A stretch of DNA of 64,000 nt from an uncultured Pseudomonadales bacterium. GTDB taxonomy: Bacteria > Pseudomonadota > Gammaproteobacteria > Pseudomonadales > Porticoccaceae. The notes beneath the pieces were generated by a model. It ran no database searches. It worked only from the letters and a program-made list of their open reading frames with translations, and was not told where the DNA came from. Shown piece after piece: positions 8,376 through 16,934 of this stretch. The stretch is taken from contig OX044363.1 of NCBI GenBank assembly GCA_943846685.1, positions 124,001 through 188,000 of the forward strand. Reading direction: 5' to 3'. The position numbers and the translations under genes were made by a program. Positions within the stretch are counted from its first letter, which is position 1. The number at the start of each line of letters is the position of its first letter.

Positions 8376-9959
8376 TTAAGCTGTCTTTTTAGAAAAAAGT
8401 AACTCGATTTCTTCTAACGACTTGCCCTTAGTTTCCGGCAGCAACCAAGCCACTAAAACCAACCCAATAACCGCAAATACACCGTAGGAAAAGAATGTTA
8501 GTGCTGCGCCGAAAGTACTTAACTCCCAGGGGAAGAACAGCTGCACACAGAAACTCACCATGCTATTGATCATACCCACACAGGAAATCGCCACACCACG
8601 CAGCTGATTGGGGAATATCTCCGCAAACAGAGCCCACATAACCGGCCCCAGAGACATGGCAAAGGAAGCCACAAAACCCAGAATACCCACCAGAATCAGC
8701 ATCGCATTAATATTGGTCGCGGTTTTAATAAACTCGCTTTCATAATCACGGGCCGCGTCGGCACCAATGGTCTCTGCCAGTGCCGCTTTAAATTCAATAT
8801 CACTCTGATAGACCGTACCCACCATACTGTTAAGGGCACTGGTATCAACAGTTTTCTGAATCCCCTCGACCTGCTCAATCTGCACAATGCCCTCAGCATT
8901 TAACTCATAGGTAGCCTGCGAGAAACCATAGGTACAGAGCGCCATACTAATGGCAATACCACTAAGGCCAACCAGCAATAGCGGTCGGCGTCCCCAGCGG
9001 TCGATCAGAGCGATAGCTACCAGGGTAAACAGCACATTGACCAGACCCACCAGCACCGCCTGAGCAAAAGCCGCATCAGTGCCAATACCACTCTGTTCAA
9101 AAATTGTCGGCGCATAGAAGAAGATCGCATTGATACCGGTAATCTGTTGCACCACACCAACAATAATGCCGACTATTAGCGCCAGACGCATCTTGGGACC
9201 CAGCACACTCTTAATCCGCATCCACAGGGCACCATTTTCGCTGTCGTAGCTATTTTTAATAACCTCAATTTCGCTATCGACCTGGTCGCTGGGCATTAAC
9301 TTCGCCAAGACCACACGGGCTTCCTGCTCACGGCCATTATTGGTCAACCAGCGCGGGCTATCGGGAATCATAAACAGACCAAGGAAAAAGATTGTCGCCG
9401 GAATAATTTCAACACCCAGCATCCAGCGCCAAGTGTTCGCATCAACACCCCAGGCAGCCACCCATTCAGCACCAGAGGTACTGGCATTGATAATAAAGTA
9501 GTTAGCAAAATAAGCCGCAGAGAGACCGATCACAATATTCAGCTGGTTAATTGAAACCAGCTTGCCGCGCAGTTTTGCTGGTGCGATTTCAGCAATATAC
9601 ATAGGCGCAATCATCAGCGAGGTAAAGGCCAGACCACCAATAGCTCGGGCAACCACCAGCATCATATAAGAGGTGGCAAAGGCCGAGGCGACTGCGGATA
9701 AAAGATAGAGAAAGGCAATAATAATTAAAACCTTTTTACGCCCCAGAGCATCACTTAAGGGACCTATCACCAGAGTGCCAAACACCCCCGAGAGCGTCGG
9801 GGCAGCAACCACAAAACCGGACTGAATAGGTGTCAGGTCGAACTCGACAGTAACAGCGCCTACCACGCCGGAGATAACAGCGGCGTCAAAGCCAAAAACA
9901 AAGCCGCCAAGCGACACGATAACCGCGCAGTAAAGTGCGTAAGAGATACGGTGGTCCAT
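8376..9959 (-). CDS. Sugar porter family MFS transporter
   Basis: Twelve-helix inner-membrane proton/sugar symporter, 527 aa. Family signatures seen: GFVFGFDAAVISG near residue 21, GPLSDALGRKKVL between helices 2 and 3, IPDSPRWL in the central loop, QQITGINAIFFYAP near 268, DRWGRRPLLL, and the closing PETKGKSLEEIE. There is an extra hydrophilic stretch of about 60 residues (roughly 350-410) between helices 8/9, absent from short members such as XylE. It sits 51 bp after an NAD-dependent sugar-type oxidoreductase and 49 bp before the UlaG-like hydrolase on the same strand, suggesting a small sugar-use operon. The substrate cannot be told from sequence. Confidence 0.88.
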   Translation of the reverse strand: MDHRISYALYCAVIVSLGGFVFGFDAAVISGVVGAVTVEFDLTPIQSGFVVAAPTLSGVFGTLVIGPLSDALGRKKVLIIIAFLYLLSAVASAFATSYMMLVVARAIGGLAFTSLMIAPMYIAEIAPAKLRGKLVSINQLNIVIGLSAAYFANYFIINASTSGAEWVAAWGVDANTWRWMLGVEIIPATIFFLGLFMIPDSPRWLTNNGREQEARVVLAKLMPSDQVDSEIEVIKNSYDSENGALWMRIKSVLGPKMRLALIVGIIVGVVQQITGINAIFFYAPTIFEQSGIGTDAAFAQAVLVGLVNVLFTLVAIALIDRWGRRPLLLVGLSGIAISMALCTYGFSQATYELNAEGIVQIEQVEGIQKTVDTSALNSMVGTVYQSDIEFKAALAETIGADAARDYESEFIKTATNINAMLILVGILGFVASFAMSLGPVMWALFAEIFPNQLRGVAISCVGMINSMVSFCVQLFFPWELSTFGAALTFFSYGVFAVIGLVLVAWLLPETKGKSLEEIELLFSKKTA

Positions 9960-10010
9960 GAAAATTCCAGTAATAATTATTGTTATTAAAAGTGGGGTTT
10001 ATTATTTTTT

Positions 10011-11018
10011 TTAAAACTGCTGTTTTATTTTCGCCATCTGCCGCTGAAAAGCGCGACTATCATCCCAGCTAACGACATCAGACTGCAGCTTTCCAGCCAA
10101 TAGGTCACAGCTTACCTGTTCGATTTGATGATTAAAACCTTGCTGGGGCCGCTCTACCGCAAAGCGATCAATACAGTCAGGGCCCTGATAGAGTTTCACT
10201 TCCCGAGCTGCCCAGTAATCAGCAATGGTCAGGGTGCCGCGATCACCAATCAGGGTCAGATAATTATTCAACTTACTGCGAAAGGATGTCGTCAGCTGCG
10301 CGGTCGCTTCACTATTACTCTGGCTATCAATATAGGTATTAAGAATAACCACATCATCCTCAACCCCATTATCCGCCTTATGATGCCAGACCGTCTGGCT
10401 ATCCGGATCCTGCTGCAGAAACAGCCAGGCCATCGCAATCGGGTAGATACCCATATCCAGCAGACAACCGCCACCAAGGCGATTGCTGTATACCCGGGAA
10501 TCCGGATCATAGGGCATTGGAAAACCAAACTCAGCTTTTACATGGCAGAGCTTGCCAATCCGTCCAGCATCCACCCACTCCCTAGCCTTTTGAATCACCG
10601 GCATAAAGTACGTCCACATCCCCTCCATAAAATAGCGCTGCTCCTGCTCAGCCACGGCAATCACCTCTTCCAGTTCGGCGGGTGTGACTGTGGCCGGCTT
10701 TTCGCAGAGTACATGTTTGCCGGCACGCAAGGCGTCAATGGACTGCTGCTTATGATGGGTGTGGGGCGTGGCTATATAGATTGCGTCTATATTCGGATCG
10801 GCAAGAATCTCTTCATAACTGCCGTAGGCTGTAGGTATAGAAAAGTCATCGGCAAAGGCCTGGGCGCGGGATAATTCTCGCGAGGCAACTGCGGTCAGTG
10901 TCGCATGGGGTGCGTAGTTAATATCTGTGGCGAAGGTTCTGGCGATATGGCCAGCGCCAATAATGCCCCAGCGGATAGGGGTATTTGGAGTATTAACAGT
11001 AGAAGTATATTGGCTCAT
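10011..11018 (-). CDS. Gfo/Idh/MocA family oxidoreductase
   Basis: NAD(P)-dependent dehydrogenase of 335 aa. The N-terminal Rossmann domain shows WGIIGAGHIARTFA near residue 18, YIATPHTHHKQQS near 80 and the family catalytic segment CEKPATV near 107; the C-terminal half has GGGCLLDMGIYPIAMAW. Members oxidise or reduce sugars, inositols or trans-dihydrodiols. Here it heads a minus-strand run with a sugar porter and a metallohydrolase, which favours a sugar substrate. ATG 11018 gives the normal family start. The long open frame on the opposite strand is a shadow. Confidence 0.87.
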   Translation of the reverse strand: MSQYTSTVNTPNTPIRWGIIGAGHIARTFATDINYAPHATLTAVASRELSRAQAFADDFSIPTAYGSYEEILADPNIDAIYIATPHTHHKQQSIDALRAGKHVLCEKPATVTPAELEEVIAVAEQEQRYFMEGMWTYFMPVIQKAREWVDAGRIGKLCHVKAEFGFPMPYDPDSRVYSNRLGGGCLLDMGIYPIAMAWLFLQQDPDSQTVWHHKADNGVEDDVVILNTYIDSQSNSEATAQLTTSFRSKLNNYLTLIGDRGTLTIADYWAAREVKLYQGPDCIDRFAVERPQQGFNHQIEQVSCDLLAGKLQSDVVSWDDSRAFQRQMAKIKQQF

Positions 11019-11300
11019 AGGCGTGAGTCTTGTTCCGCGATATTTATAGGGGTCTTAGAGAGATTTATATTTTGGTAAATAGTATCACCGTTTAGGGGAA
11101 GTGGCTGTTGATGCTTTTAATTTCAAGTGCGCAGAATTTAGAAAGCACTCTAAAAATAATCATCGCCGGCTTTTTATTGGGACTATCTTTATGAATAACA
11201 ACGGATTATCGGGCTGATCGCCATAAGACAAAAGGCCTTTTTAACTGGCAGTTAGGCTCTTAAAGCAAATAGAAATATCTACTTTCACTAGGAGACAAAA

Positions 11301-12002
11301 ATGACATTATCAAAAAAATTAGGCGCAGAGTTTATTGGTACATTTTGGCTAGTACTAGGTGGTTGCGGCAGTGCTGTTCTTGCTGCAGCTTTTCCTGAAG
11401 TAGGCATTGGTTTGCTAGGAGTTTCTCTGGCGTTTGGACTGACAGTGCTAACCATGGCCTTCGCTTTAGGACATATCTCTGGCTGCCATCTCAACCCCGC
11501 AGTTTCACTTGGTCTCTGGTCCGGCGGCCGTTTTTCGATCTCGGAAGTCGGCCCATATATAGGGGCACAGGTTGCAGGTGGTATAGCCGGAGCAGCGGTG
11601 TTATATATCATCGCGACTGGGCAGGCAGGCTTTGATGTTACAGCTGGATTCGCGTCGAATGGTTATGGCGAACATTCACCTGGAGGCTATACCCTAGTTG
11701 CCGCTCTGGTCACTGAAATAGTGATGACCTTTATGTTTCTAATCATTATTTTGGGTGCAACCGATAAACGCGCACCACAGGGGTTTGCCCCTATAGCAAT
11801 TGGTTTGGCGCTCACGCTTATTCACCTTATCAGTATCCCGATAACCAATACCTCGGTTAATCCAGCGAGAAGTACCGGTGTTGCTCTTTTCCAAGGCGGC
11901 TGGGCAGTGTCTCAACTGTGGCTGTTTTGGATTGCACCTATCGTGGGGGCTATTTTGGCGGGGGTTGCCTATCGGTGGTTTGAAGTGGGTGATAATAGCT
12001 AG
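11301..12002 (+). CDS. aqpZ: Aquaporin Z
   Basis: Water channel of the MIP family, 233 aa with six membrane helices. Both NPA boxes are present: [13 protein letters not shown] near residue 59-71 and [14 protein letters not shown] near 188-201; SVNPARS with the downstream R is typical of water-selective channels rather than glycerol facilitators. ATG 11301 has AGGAGA 7 bases upstream. The gene stands alone at the border of an accessory patch: immediately after its TAG begins an array of the dispersed GACCCCAATTT repeat. No partner gene is evident. Confidence 0.93.
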   Translation: MTLSKKLGAEFIGTFWLVLGGCGSAVLAAAFPEVGIGLLGVSLAFGLTVLTMAFALGHISGCHLNPAVSLGLWSGGRFSISEVGPYIGAQVAGGIAGAAVLYIIATGQAGFDVTAGFASNGYGEHSPGGYTLVAALVTEIVMTFMFLIIILGATDKRAPQGFAPIAIGLALTLIHLISIPITNTSVNPARSTGVALFQGGWAVSQLWLFWIAPIVGAILAGVAYRWFEVGDNS

Positions 12003-12020
12003 GGAGGATTTAGGGGTTGG

Positions 12021-12181
12021 GAAATTCTCATCTGACCCCAATTTCAGACCCCAATTTCAGGAAATTCTCATCTGACCCCAATTTCAAGGGAGGATTTAGG
12101 GAAATTCTCATCTGACCCCAATTTCAGCTAGGGAAATTCTCATCTGACCCCAATTTCACCAATTTCATGACCCCAATTTCA
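12021..12181 (+). repeat. Array of the dispersed repeat, core CTCATCTGACCCCAATTT
   Basis: Four full copies of a 26-bp unit begin at 12021, 12061, 12101 and 12133, each containing CTCATCTGACCCCAATTT preceded by GAAATT and followed by CA. Partial copies (GACCCCAATTTCA) sit at 12047 and 12168. A second element, AGGGAGGATTTAGG, precedes the array at 12001 and recurs before the third copy at 12087. Spacing is irregular (40, 40, 32), so it is not a CRISPR. The unit also occurs alone at 5018-5035. From memory such GGGGTCA-containing strings accompany REP-type elements in gammaproteobacteria; no transposase is nearby. Confidence 0.85.
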
Positions 12182-12261
12182 TGAAGCTCTTTCATATAAA
12201 TAGGCTTTAATAGATTTTGAAATTTCGTCAATCATTTATCGGTATCTCGATATGAATATTC

Positions 12262-12320
12262 GTATAACGCCTAAAGCACGGGCGCAGCTTTTTCGCGTCC
12301 CGTGCCTTTACTTGTTAAGT
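12262..12320 (-). other. attC-like recombination site (integron cassette 3' end)
   Basis: Read on the minus strand, the site opens with ACTTAAC (fits RYYYAAC), then an imperfect inverted repeat whose left arm TAAAGGCACGGGACGC and right arm GCGCCCGTGCTTTA differ by two extra left-arm bases (a G and an A), and closes with AGGC-GTTATAC (near GTTRRRY; GTTAT forms occur in chromosomal integrons). Length 59 bp, bulged bases and the GGCGTTA end all fit attC. It overlaps the stop codon of the secreted-protein gene, as cassette genes often do. No integrase is in the window. Confidence 0.5.
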
Positions 12321-12741
12321 TTTTAATTTGCTCTAATTCTTGCTTGGTATGCTTACCGTAAAATCTAGGGTATGGCCACCCATAGCCCCATCTAAATTGC
12401 ATAGGGAAAAACGGTGAGCCTCCAACCCTTACCCCAGCAAGCATTAGCAATGCAATTTCTGGCTCACCAACTTTAGAAACACAAGTCTCTAGCTCTTTAT
12501 CCGAGGTTAGCCTTTCCTGATATGTACCACCTTTCCAATAGGCGAAATCATGGTCTTGGCAGCAAACGAGCCACAAATCATTTTGCTTAAGCGTCCCATC
12601 TGGGAATGCGCTGCACCCATCGCTGGAAAATGGTTGTAACTCTTCTGCTTGAGCTGACATAGCTTGTATTAGCAGCACCACTAATAGATTGTTAAACCGT
12701 GACGACATAACCATTAACTGTAAACCCTCAGTAAGACGCAT
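12271..12741 (-). CDS. Small secreted cysteine protein with a phospholipase A2-like CCxxHD motif
   Basis: A 156-aa protein with an N-terminal signal peptide ending near AMSAQA. The mature part contains DGCSAFPDG, then CCQDHDFAYWKGG, close to the CCxxHDxxY calcium-loop/catalytic motif of phospholipase A2, then a later ELETCV cysteine. I know this DGCS-CCxxHDxAYW pattern as a conserved bacterial family without proven activity; databases sometimes mislabel it. Starts at 12741, 12714 or 12708 are possible; 12714 has GAGGG upstream and gives a more compact signal. The stop codon lies inside an attC-like site, so it may be an integron cassette gene. Confidence 0.65.
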   Translation of the reverse strand: MRLTEGLQLMVMSSRFNNLLVVLLIQAMSAQAEELQPFSSDGCSAFPDGTLKQNDLWLVCCQDHDFAYWKGGTYQERLTSDKELETCVSKVGEPEIALLMLAGVRVGGSPFFPMQFRWGYGWPYPRFYGKHTKQELEQIKNLTSKGTGREKAAPVL

Positions 12742-13048
12742 ATATCACCCGGATGAATACGCTGGAATAAATAATGTTTTTTTAATTTGAGTGGTGAAAC
12801 GCCCGAAAATCAGGATCAAACTCGATTTAACAGTCTAAGGAATATAGAAAATTTTTGACTGGCAGGCTACCGCAGGTTGCAAGGCTTACTTCCCTGCAAT
12901 CCTGTAGTTGGAATTTAGCCTCCATTTAACAATGGCTAAAATTCATCTCACTTCCCTGTTTTCTCTCGCTGTAGCTGTTGATTATGTCTGTTGTTGCCAT
13001 TTTTTTAGACAATTTAATTAACGGGCGAATTGCCTAAACTTATTGCAT
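12742..13048. other. Gene-free AT-rich spacer with one imperfect hairpin
   Basis: No gene is evident. The clearest structure is an imperfect hairpin at about 12911-12943 (GAATTTAG and CCATT on the left, AATGG and CTAAAATTC on the right), lacking a long T tract on either side. A GCAGG-rich stretch at 12864-12905 shows short direct repeats only. Confidence 0.5.
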
Positions 13049-13396
13049 TTACTCGCCCCAGAATTTCCACCATTTTTTACTATTTTCTTCTCTCGACTCT
13101 TTTCCTTTATCGGAACCTTTATCAAGTTCTTTTTGAGGCTGCTCTGATTTCTTGAGGCTTTGCTTTTCAATGCCCTTTAATTCGTTAGAACTTCTTCCTT
13201 CCTTCTCTTCCTTCTCTTCCTTCTCTTTTATTCGATCTTCACTGTCGTCAATATCTTCTTTCGCTTGCATAGCGGCTTGATGCGCTGCCTTTTTCTCATC
13301 ACTTGGTTTACCTTTACCAGTCCACTCAGGTTTATCTGCTATGGCGGGCGCTACAAAAACACTGGCTAAAAGTAATGCTAAAAGATTTTTCTTCAT
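13049..13396 (-). CDS. Small secreted, highly charged hypothetical protein
   Basis: A 115-aa protein not assigned to a family. Residues 1-20 (MKKNLLALLLASVFVAPAIA) form a textbook signal peptide; the rest is almost entirely charged and low-complexity, with an EKEEKEEKEG run encoded by a 9-bp GAAGAGAAG-type repeat, and ends WWKFWGE. A coiled coil or disordered periplasmic protein is likely. The frame stays open upstream to 13648, but ATG 13396 has GGAG 9 bases before it and begins the signal peptide, so I use it. It lies in the AT-rich accessory patch with the attC-like site. Confidence 0.6.
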   Translation of the reverse strand: MKKNLLALLLASVFVAPAIADKPEWTGKGKPSDEKKAAHQAAMQAKEDIDDSEDRIKEKEEKEEKEGRSSNELKGIEKQSLKKSEQPQKELDKGSDKGKESREENSKKWWKFWGE

Positions 13397-13753
13397 GTGA
13401 AATACTCCACTTTGATTTGAATTTAACAGGCTAATTATTATCGGAGCACCCTTGTAATCTGTTACAAGGGCACTTCGATATTTTTTAACTAATTGATTTA
13501 AATATAGAAAAGAATTAAGACTAAAGCGCACGGTTTTATTATCGGCGCACTTTTTTGAAAGGTATCGTTGTTCTTGAGAAATATGCAGAAATGCCATTTT
13601 TTCAAACAGCATTTTAAAAAAGAAGATTCGCAATATCGTCATCACCATTCCTTGGTCTGTAACGCGAATATAGTTCCGTTAGGCGTTTAGGATTTACACC
13701 ATAAAGTCATACTTATATTGGTTCAAGTATTTTTACCTAGTCAATGATAAGAG
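13397..13753. other. Spacer upstream of the charged secreted protein, with a 9-bp hairpin
   Basis: No supported gene. At 13449-13470 is a perfect hairpin, CCCTTGTAA-TCTG-TTACAAGGG, which lies in the probable leader of the minus-strand gene that starts at 13396. GTTAGGC at 13678-13684 matches an integron core half-site, but I cannot find a full attC around it. Confidence 0.45.
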
Positions 13754-14605
13754 TCATTTCAACAACCAAACCATAGCCCCCTCCAACATCGCCTGATGCT
13801 CGGGCTCATCATAAGCACTGGCCTGATGCCCCAGCGCCGAATAAAACACTGTGCCCTCACCCACTTTATGATGCCAAATCACTGGATGATCCTCGCCCAT
13901 GGCAATCTCGTCCTTAACCTCGTACTCCGCTTCATCAACCGTCGCCAATACAGTCACACGATCGCGAGGCGACTCGGCAAAGCTGTACCACTCTTCCTCG
14001 CGCTGCCAATACTCGGGGAGGAATGCCATCGCCGGATGCAGGTGATCTTCAATATGGATAGTGGCTTCTCGAAACTGGGGAAACATGGGGTGACCAATAA
14101 ACTGGGCGCGGATTAGCTGCTGTGGATGCCAGGACCAGCGGTATTCCGGATCGCCGCCGGTGCCGTGAATGGCTAAAACCGAACCGCCGTTTTCCAGATA
14201 GGCTTTAAAAACCTCACGCTGTTCTGGAGTAAGAACATCACCACTAACATTGGACCAGATTACTAAGTCAAACTGCGCCAGATCTTCACTGTTATGGATG
14301 GCGGCATTTTCTGTGTAGAAACTGTTCCAGCCATTTTTAATGGCAATATTTTCAAATAATTTTCGCGCGGCGGGAATGGCTTCCAGATGTCTAAAACCAT
14401 TGGTCTTGGAAAAGATCAGTATCTTTGTTTCCAGATCAAGATCGGGAATCTCCGGAGCTACCTGATCATAGGTGGGCTCGGGAAATAGCGCGGCCTGGTA
14501 TTTGTAGGCCATAACAGCAAAGACGCCAATGGCCACCAGGATCAACAGGGCCAGTGCTTTAAACCAGCCTCTACGCCAGAAAGGGATTTTATTTATTGTC
14601 ATCAA
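13754..14605 (-). CDS. ThuA domain-containing protein
   Basis: A 283-aa protein with an N-terminal membrane anchor (residues 12-30, WFKALALLILVAIGVFAVMA) and a periplasmic ThuA domain: ILIFSKTNGFRHLEAIPAA near 61-79, LVIWSNVSGDVLT, SVLAIHGTGGDP near 143-154 and HPVIWHHKVGEGTVFYSALGHQ near the end. ThuA has a class I glutaminase-amidotransferase-like fold; the name comes from rhizobial trehalose use, where ThuAB make 3-keto sugars. Its start overlaps the GMC gene stop by 4 bp (ATGA), so it belongs to that dehydrogenase operon, probably acting on the oxidised sugar. That role is inference. Confidence 0.82.
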   Translation of the reverse strand: MMTINKIPFWRRGWFKALALLILVAIGVFAVMAYKYQAALFPEPTYDQVAPEIPDLDLETKILIFSKTNGFRHLEAIPAARKLFENIAIKNGWNSFYTENAAIHNSEDLAQFDLVIWSNVSGDVLTPEQREVFKAYLENGGSVLAIHGTGGDPEYRWSWHPQQLIRAQFIGHPMFPQFREATIHIEDHLHPAMAFLPEYWQREEEWYSFAESPRDRVTVLATVDEAEYEVKDEIAMGEDHPVIWHHKVGEGTVFYSALGHQASAYDEPEHQAMLEGAMVWLLK

Positions 14606-16296
14606 ATCAGGCCTTTTTTAAGTTGTGACACTGCGTAATCGCAAGCTCTTGCGGTTAATGCCATATAGGTTAGCGAGGGGTTTACGCAGGACGACGACAC
14701 CATACAGCTGCCATCGGTAACAAATAGATTGGCGATATCATGGGTCTGGTTCCATTTATTTAGCACCGATTCCTCGGGGTTATCACCCATTCGCGCTGTA
14801 CCCATTTCATGGACACCGGCGCCGGGCGGGTTGGTTTCTGAGTTGGTTTGATAAAACACGGCGCCGGCGGCGCGGAAGATTTTCTCCGCTTGAACGGCCA
14901 TATCGGCGCGGGCTTTAAGTTCGTTGTCTCGAAATTCCATATCTACTCGCACCTGGGGTATACCAAAGCGATCGGGTTTGGTGGCATCAAGAGTTACGCG
15001 GTTTTCCTGGTGGGGCAGACATTCACCAAAACCGGCAATTCCCACTGCCCAGTAGTTGCCGGGTTTGGTCAGTGCGTCTTTATAGGTTTTGCCAAAGCCT
15101 TTTTGATTGGCCAAATCTGCCCAATGGGGGCGCAGGGAGTTGCCCTGAAAGCCATAACCGCGAATAAACTCGGCATCGCTGTCCTGCTTTTGGTTATTTC
15201 TAAACCGCGGAATATAGAAGCCATTGGGGCGATTGCCGTAATAGTAGCTATCGAGATTATCCAGAAATACCGCCGAACCAATAATGCCGGTGGTATGGTC
15301 CATTAGGTATTTACCCAGTACACCGCTGCTATTGGCCATGCCATTGGGGAAATGCTCGGAGCTGGAGTTAAGCAGTATCTGGGTGGAGGCGATGGTGGAG
15401 GCGCATAAAAAGACTATCTTGCTGCTAAATTCCAGACGTTCGCCACTTTTAGCATCAATTACATGAATAATAGAAACACGTCTTGTCTCTGGATCGTACT
15501 CTAATCGCTCCACTACTGAGTCTGGGCGCAATGTTAGCCGGTTGGTGGCGCGGGCCGCGGGCAGTGTTGAGCTCTGGGTGCTGAAATAACTGCCGGTGGA
15601 ACAGCCGCGTTCGCAGGGGCCACAGTAATGGCAGGCGGCGCGGCCGCGATGGTTCTCGGTTAGGACGGCGGTGCGGCCAATGGTCATGGTGATTTCGGGT
15701 ATCTTTTTCTCGATCCGCTGTTTCACGGTTTTCTCGATACCGTACATTTTCATTGGCGGTAAAAACTTGCCATCAGGCAGCTGTTCCAGCCCTTCGGCCT
15801 GACCGCTGACACCGATAAAATCTTCAACATAGTCATACCAGGGTGCCAGATCGCTATAGCCTATTGGCCAGCGGCTACCGTGGCCATCGTCGCTATTTGC
15901 TTTAAAATCCGCTTCGCTAAAACGGTAGCACTGGCGATACCAGAGAAGTGAGCGCCCACCTACACCGCCGCCACGAATCCATTGAAAGGGCTTTTTGGGG
16001 TCGTATTGGTAGGGATTTTTCCGGTCGTTATTAAACAGGTGGCGATTGGAGGCATCCATTACCCCGGAGTGCTGGCTTATAAAATAGTCGCGCTGATTTA
16101 GCTGGCGTTCGTCTTTGCCATAAAAGGGCAGCTTCCAGGATGGCACATGTTCACCTTTGTAATCGATACCATGTTTTACATCGGGGCTGCGGTCGAGGAG
16201 CAGGACGTTTAGGCCTTTTTCGGTGAGCTCTTTGGCGGCCCAGCCGCCGGTAATGCCGGAGCCGATAACAATTGCGTCGTAGGATTTATCGATCAT
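14602..16296 (-). CDS. GMC family oxidoreductase (sugar dehydrogenase flavosubunit)
   Basis: FAD-dependent dehydrogenase, 564 aa. The FAD motif VIGSGITGGWAA is at 10-21, GGGVGGRSLLWY at 109-120, and the catalytic region HEMGTARMG plus CVNPSLTYMA near the C-terminus. A cluster of four cysteines, C222-x2-C225-x2-C228-x3-C232, resembles the iron-sulfur-type region of bacterial FAD sugar dehydrogenases that pass electrons onward. It lacks its own signal, so it would be carried out by the Tat-exported subunit encoded just upstream (4-bp overlap). Glucoside/sugar 3-dehydrogenase or gluconate 2-dehydrogenase activity are the leading possibilities; substrate not visible. Confidence 0.87.
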   Translation of the reverse strand: MIDKSYDAIVIGSGITGGWAAKELTEKGLNVLLLDRSPDVKHGIDYKGEHVPSWKLPFYGKDERQLNQRDYFISQHSGVMDASNRHLFNNDRKNPYQYDPKKPFQWIRGGGVGGRSLLWYRQCYRFSEADFKANSDDGHGSRWPIGYSDLAPWYDYVEDFIGVSGQAEGLEQLPDGKFLPPMKMYGIEKTVKQRIEKKIPEITMTIGRTAVLTENHRGRAACHYCGPCERGCSTGSYFSTQSSTLPAARATNRLTLRPDSVVERLEYDPETRRVSIIHVIDAKSGERLEFSSKIVFLCASTIASTQILLNSSSEHFPNGMANSSGVLGKYLMDHTTGIIGSAVFLDNLDSYYYGNRPNGFYIPRFRNNQKQDSDAEFIRGYGFQGNSLRPHWADLANQKGFGKTYKDALTKPGNYWAVGIAGFGECLPHQENRVTLDATKPDRFGIPQVRVDMEFRDNELKARADMAVQAEKIFRAAGAVFYQTNSETNPPGAGVHEMGTARMGDNPEESVLNKWNQTHDIANLFVTDGSCMVSSSCVNPSLTYMALTARACDYAVSQLKKGLI

Positions 16297-16934
16297 GATA
16301 GATCACCCGGTCGATTGCGTGACCAGCTTGGCTGATCGGTTGCCAGTGGGGTTTCGCCATCAAAAATTCCCGGCATCGGGTTATGGCGCAATACCTGAGT
16401 TGCGCCGACTTCGGACATAAAGAAGCCCACCACTGTTAACTCTTTTAACTGGCAGATAAACGGTGCAGTGCTGTCAAAACCATTGCCTACTCGATTGCCA
16501 AGCTGGTACCAAGCGGCATCTGAGTGGCGCTCTTCAAGGTTATTAAGCTGTTCTGTCAGAAGAACAGTTAGTGCCTTACTCTCTGCTTCTATCGCTAAAT
16601 CACCCGCACTATCGATAACCGCCTGCAGTTCACCCAGTCCAGCAGCAAAGGTTTTGCGCTCTTCGGCGGTCATATAGTGGGCGACTGTTAATTCAATAAA
16701 ATGGTCGGCTTTGGCATCCAGTGCCCCCGGCGTATCGGTGCGCGGAATAATAATATCGACTAGGTTACGCACCAGCTGGCGCTGAGAATCGCTGAAAATA
16801 TTGGCCGGCTGCTCGATAAAGTTTTTACCCAGCGCAAATAACTGCTGCTGATGCTCGGTGGAATAGGTATTGCCCGCCAGGCTGCTGCCGGCGAGTATCA
16901 ACGAGGTAAATTCAAGAAACTGGCGGCGGTTCAT
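16293..16934 (-). CDS. Gluconate 2-dehydrogenase subunit 3 family protein (Tat-exported)
   Basis: Small hitch-hiker subunit of GMC dehydrogenases, 213 aa from ATG 16934. The N-terminus NRRQFLEFTSLILAGSSLA is a twin-arginine signal (RRxFL followed by a hydrophobic run), and the body shows the family segments LVDIIIPRTDTPGALDAK and FFMSEVGATQVLRHNP. Such subunits export the folded flavoprotein and help anchor it. ATG 16934 overlaps the upstream stop as ATGA and AGGAG lies upstream; a longer open frame to 17027 lacks support. Its stop in turn overlaps the GMC start by 4 bp. Confidence 0.85.
   Translation of the reverse strand: MNRRQFLEFTSLILAGSSLAGNTYSTEHQQQLFALGKNFIEQPANIFSDSQRQLVRNLVDIIIPRTDTPGALDAKADHFIELTVAHYMTAEERKTFAAGLGELQAVIDSAGDLAIEAESKALTVLLTEQLNNLEERHSDAAWYQLGNRVGNGFDSTAPFICQLKELTVVGFFMSEVGATQVLRHNPMPGIFDGETPLATDQPSWSRNRPGDLS

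Noticed and set aside
10125..10874. 249-aa open frame opposite the Gfo/Idh/MocA gene
   Set aside because: Complete shadow of a well-matched oxidoreductase; no ribosome site or recognisable domain.
12021..12181. CRISPR array
   Set aside because: Units are unevenly spaced, spacers are partial copies of the same repeat and no cas gene is near.
13397..13648. Extended N-terminus (84 residues) for the charged secreted protein
   Set aside because: Would bury a clear signal peptide in mid-protein; ATG 13396 has its own Shine-Dalgarno.
13655..13690. Second attC around GTTAGGC / GTTACAG
   Set aside because: The half-sites are only about 30 bp apart with no inverted-repeat body; too short for attC.
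14848..15306. 152-aa open frame opposite the GMC gene
   Set aside because: Antisense to conserved catalytic sequence; arises from codon bias.
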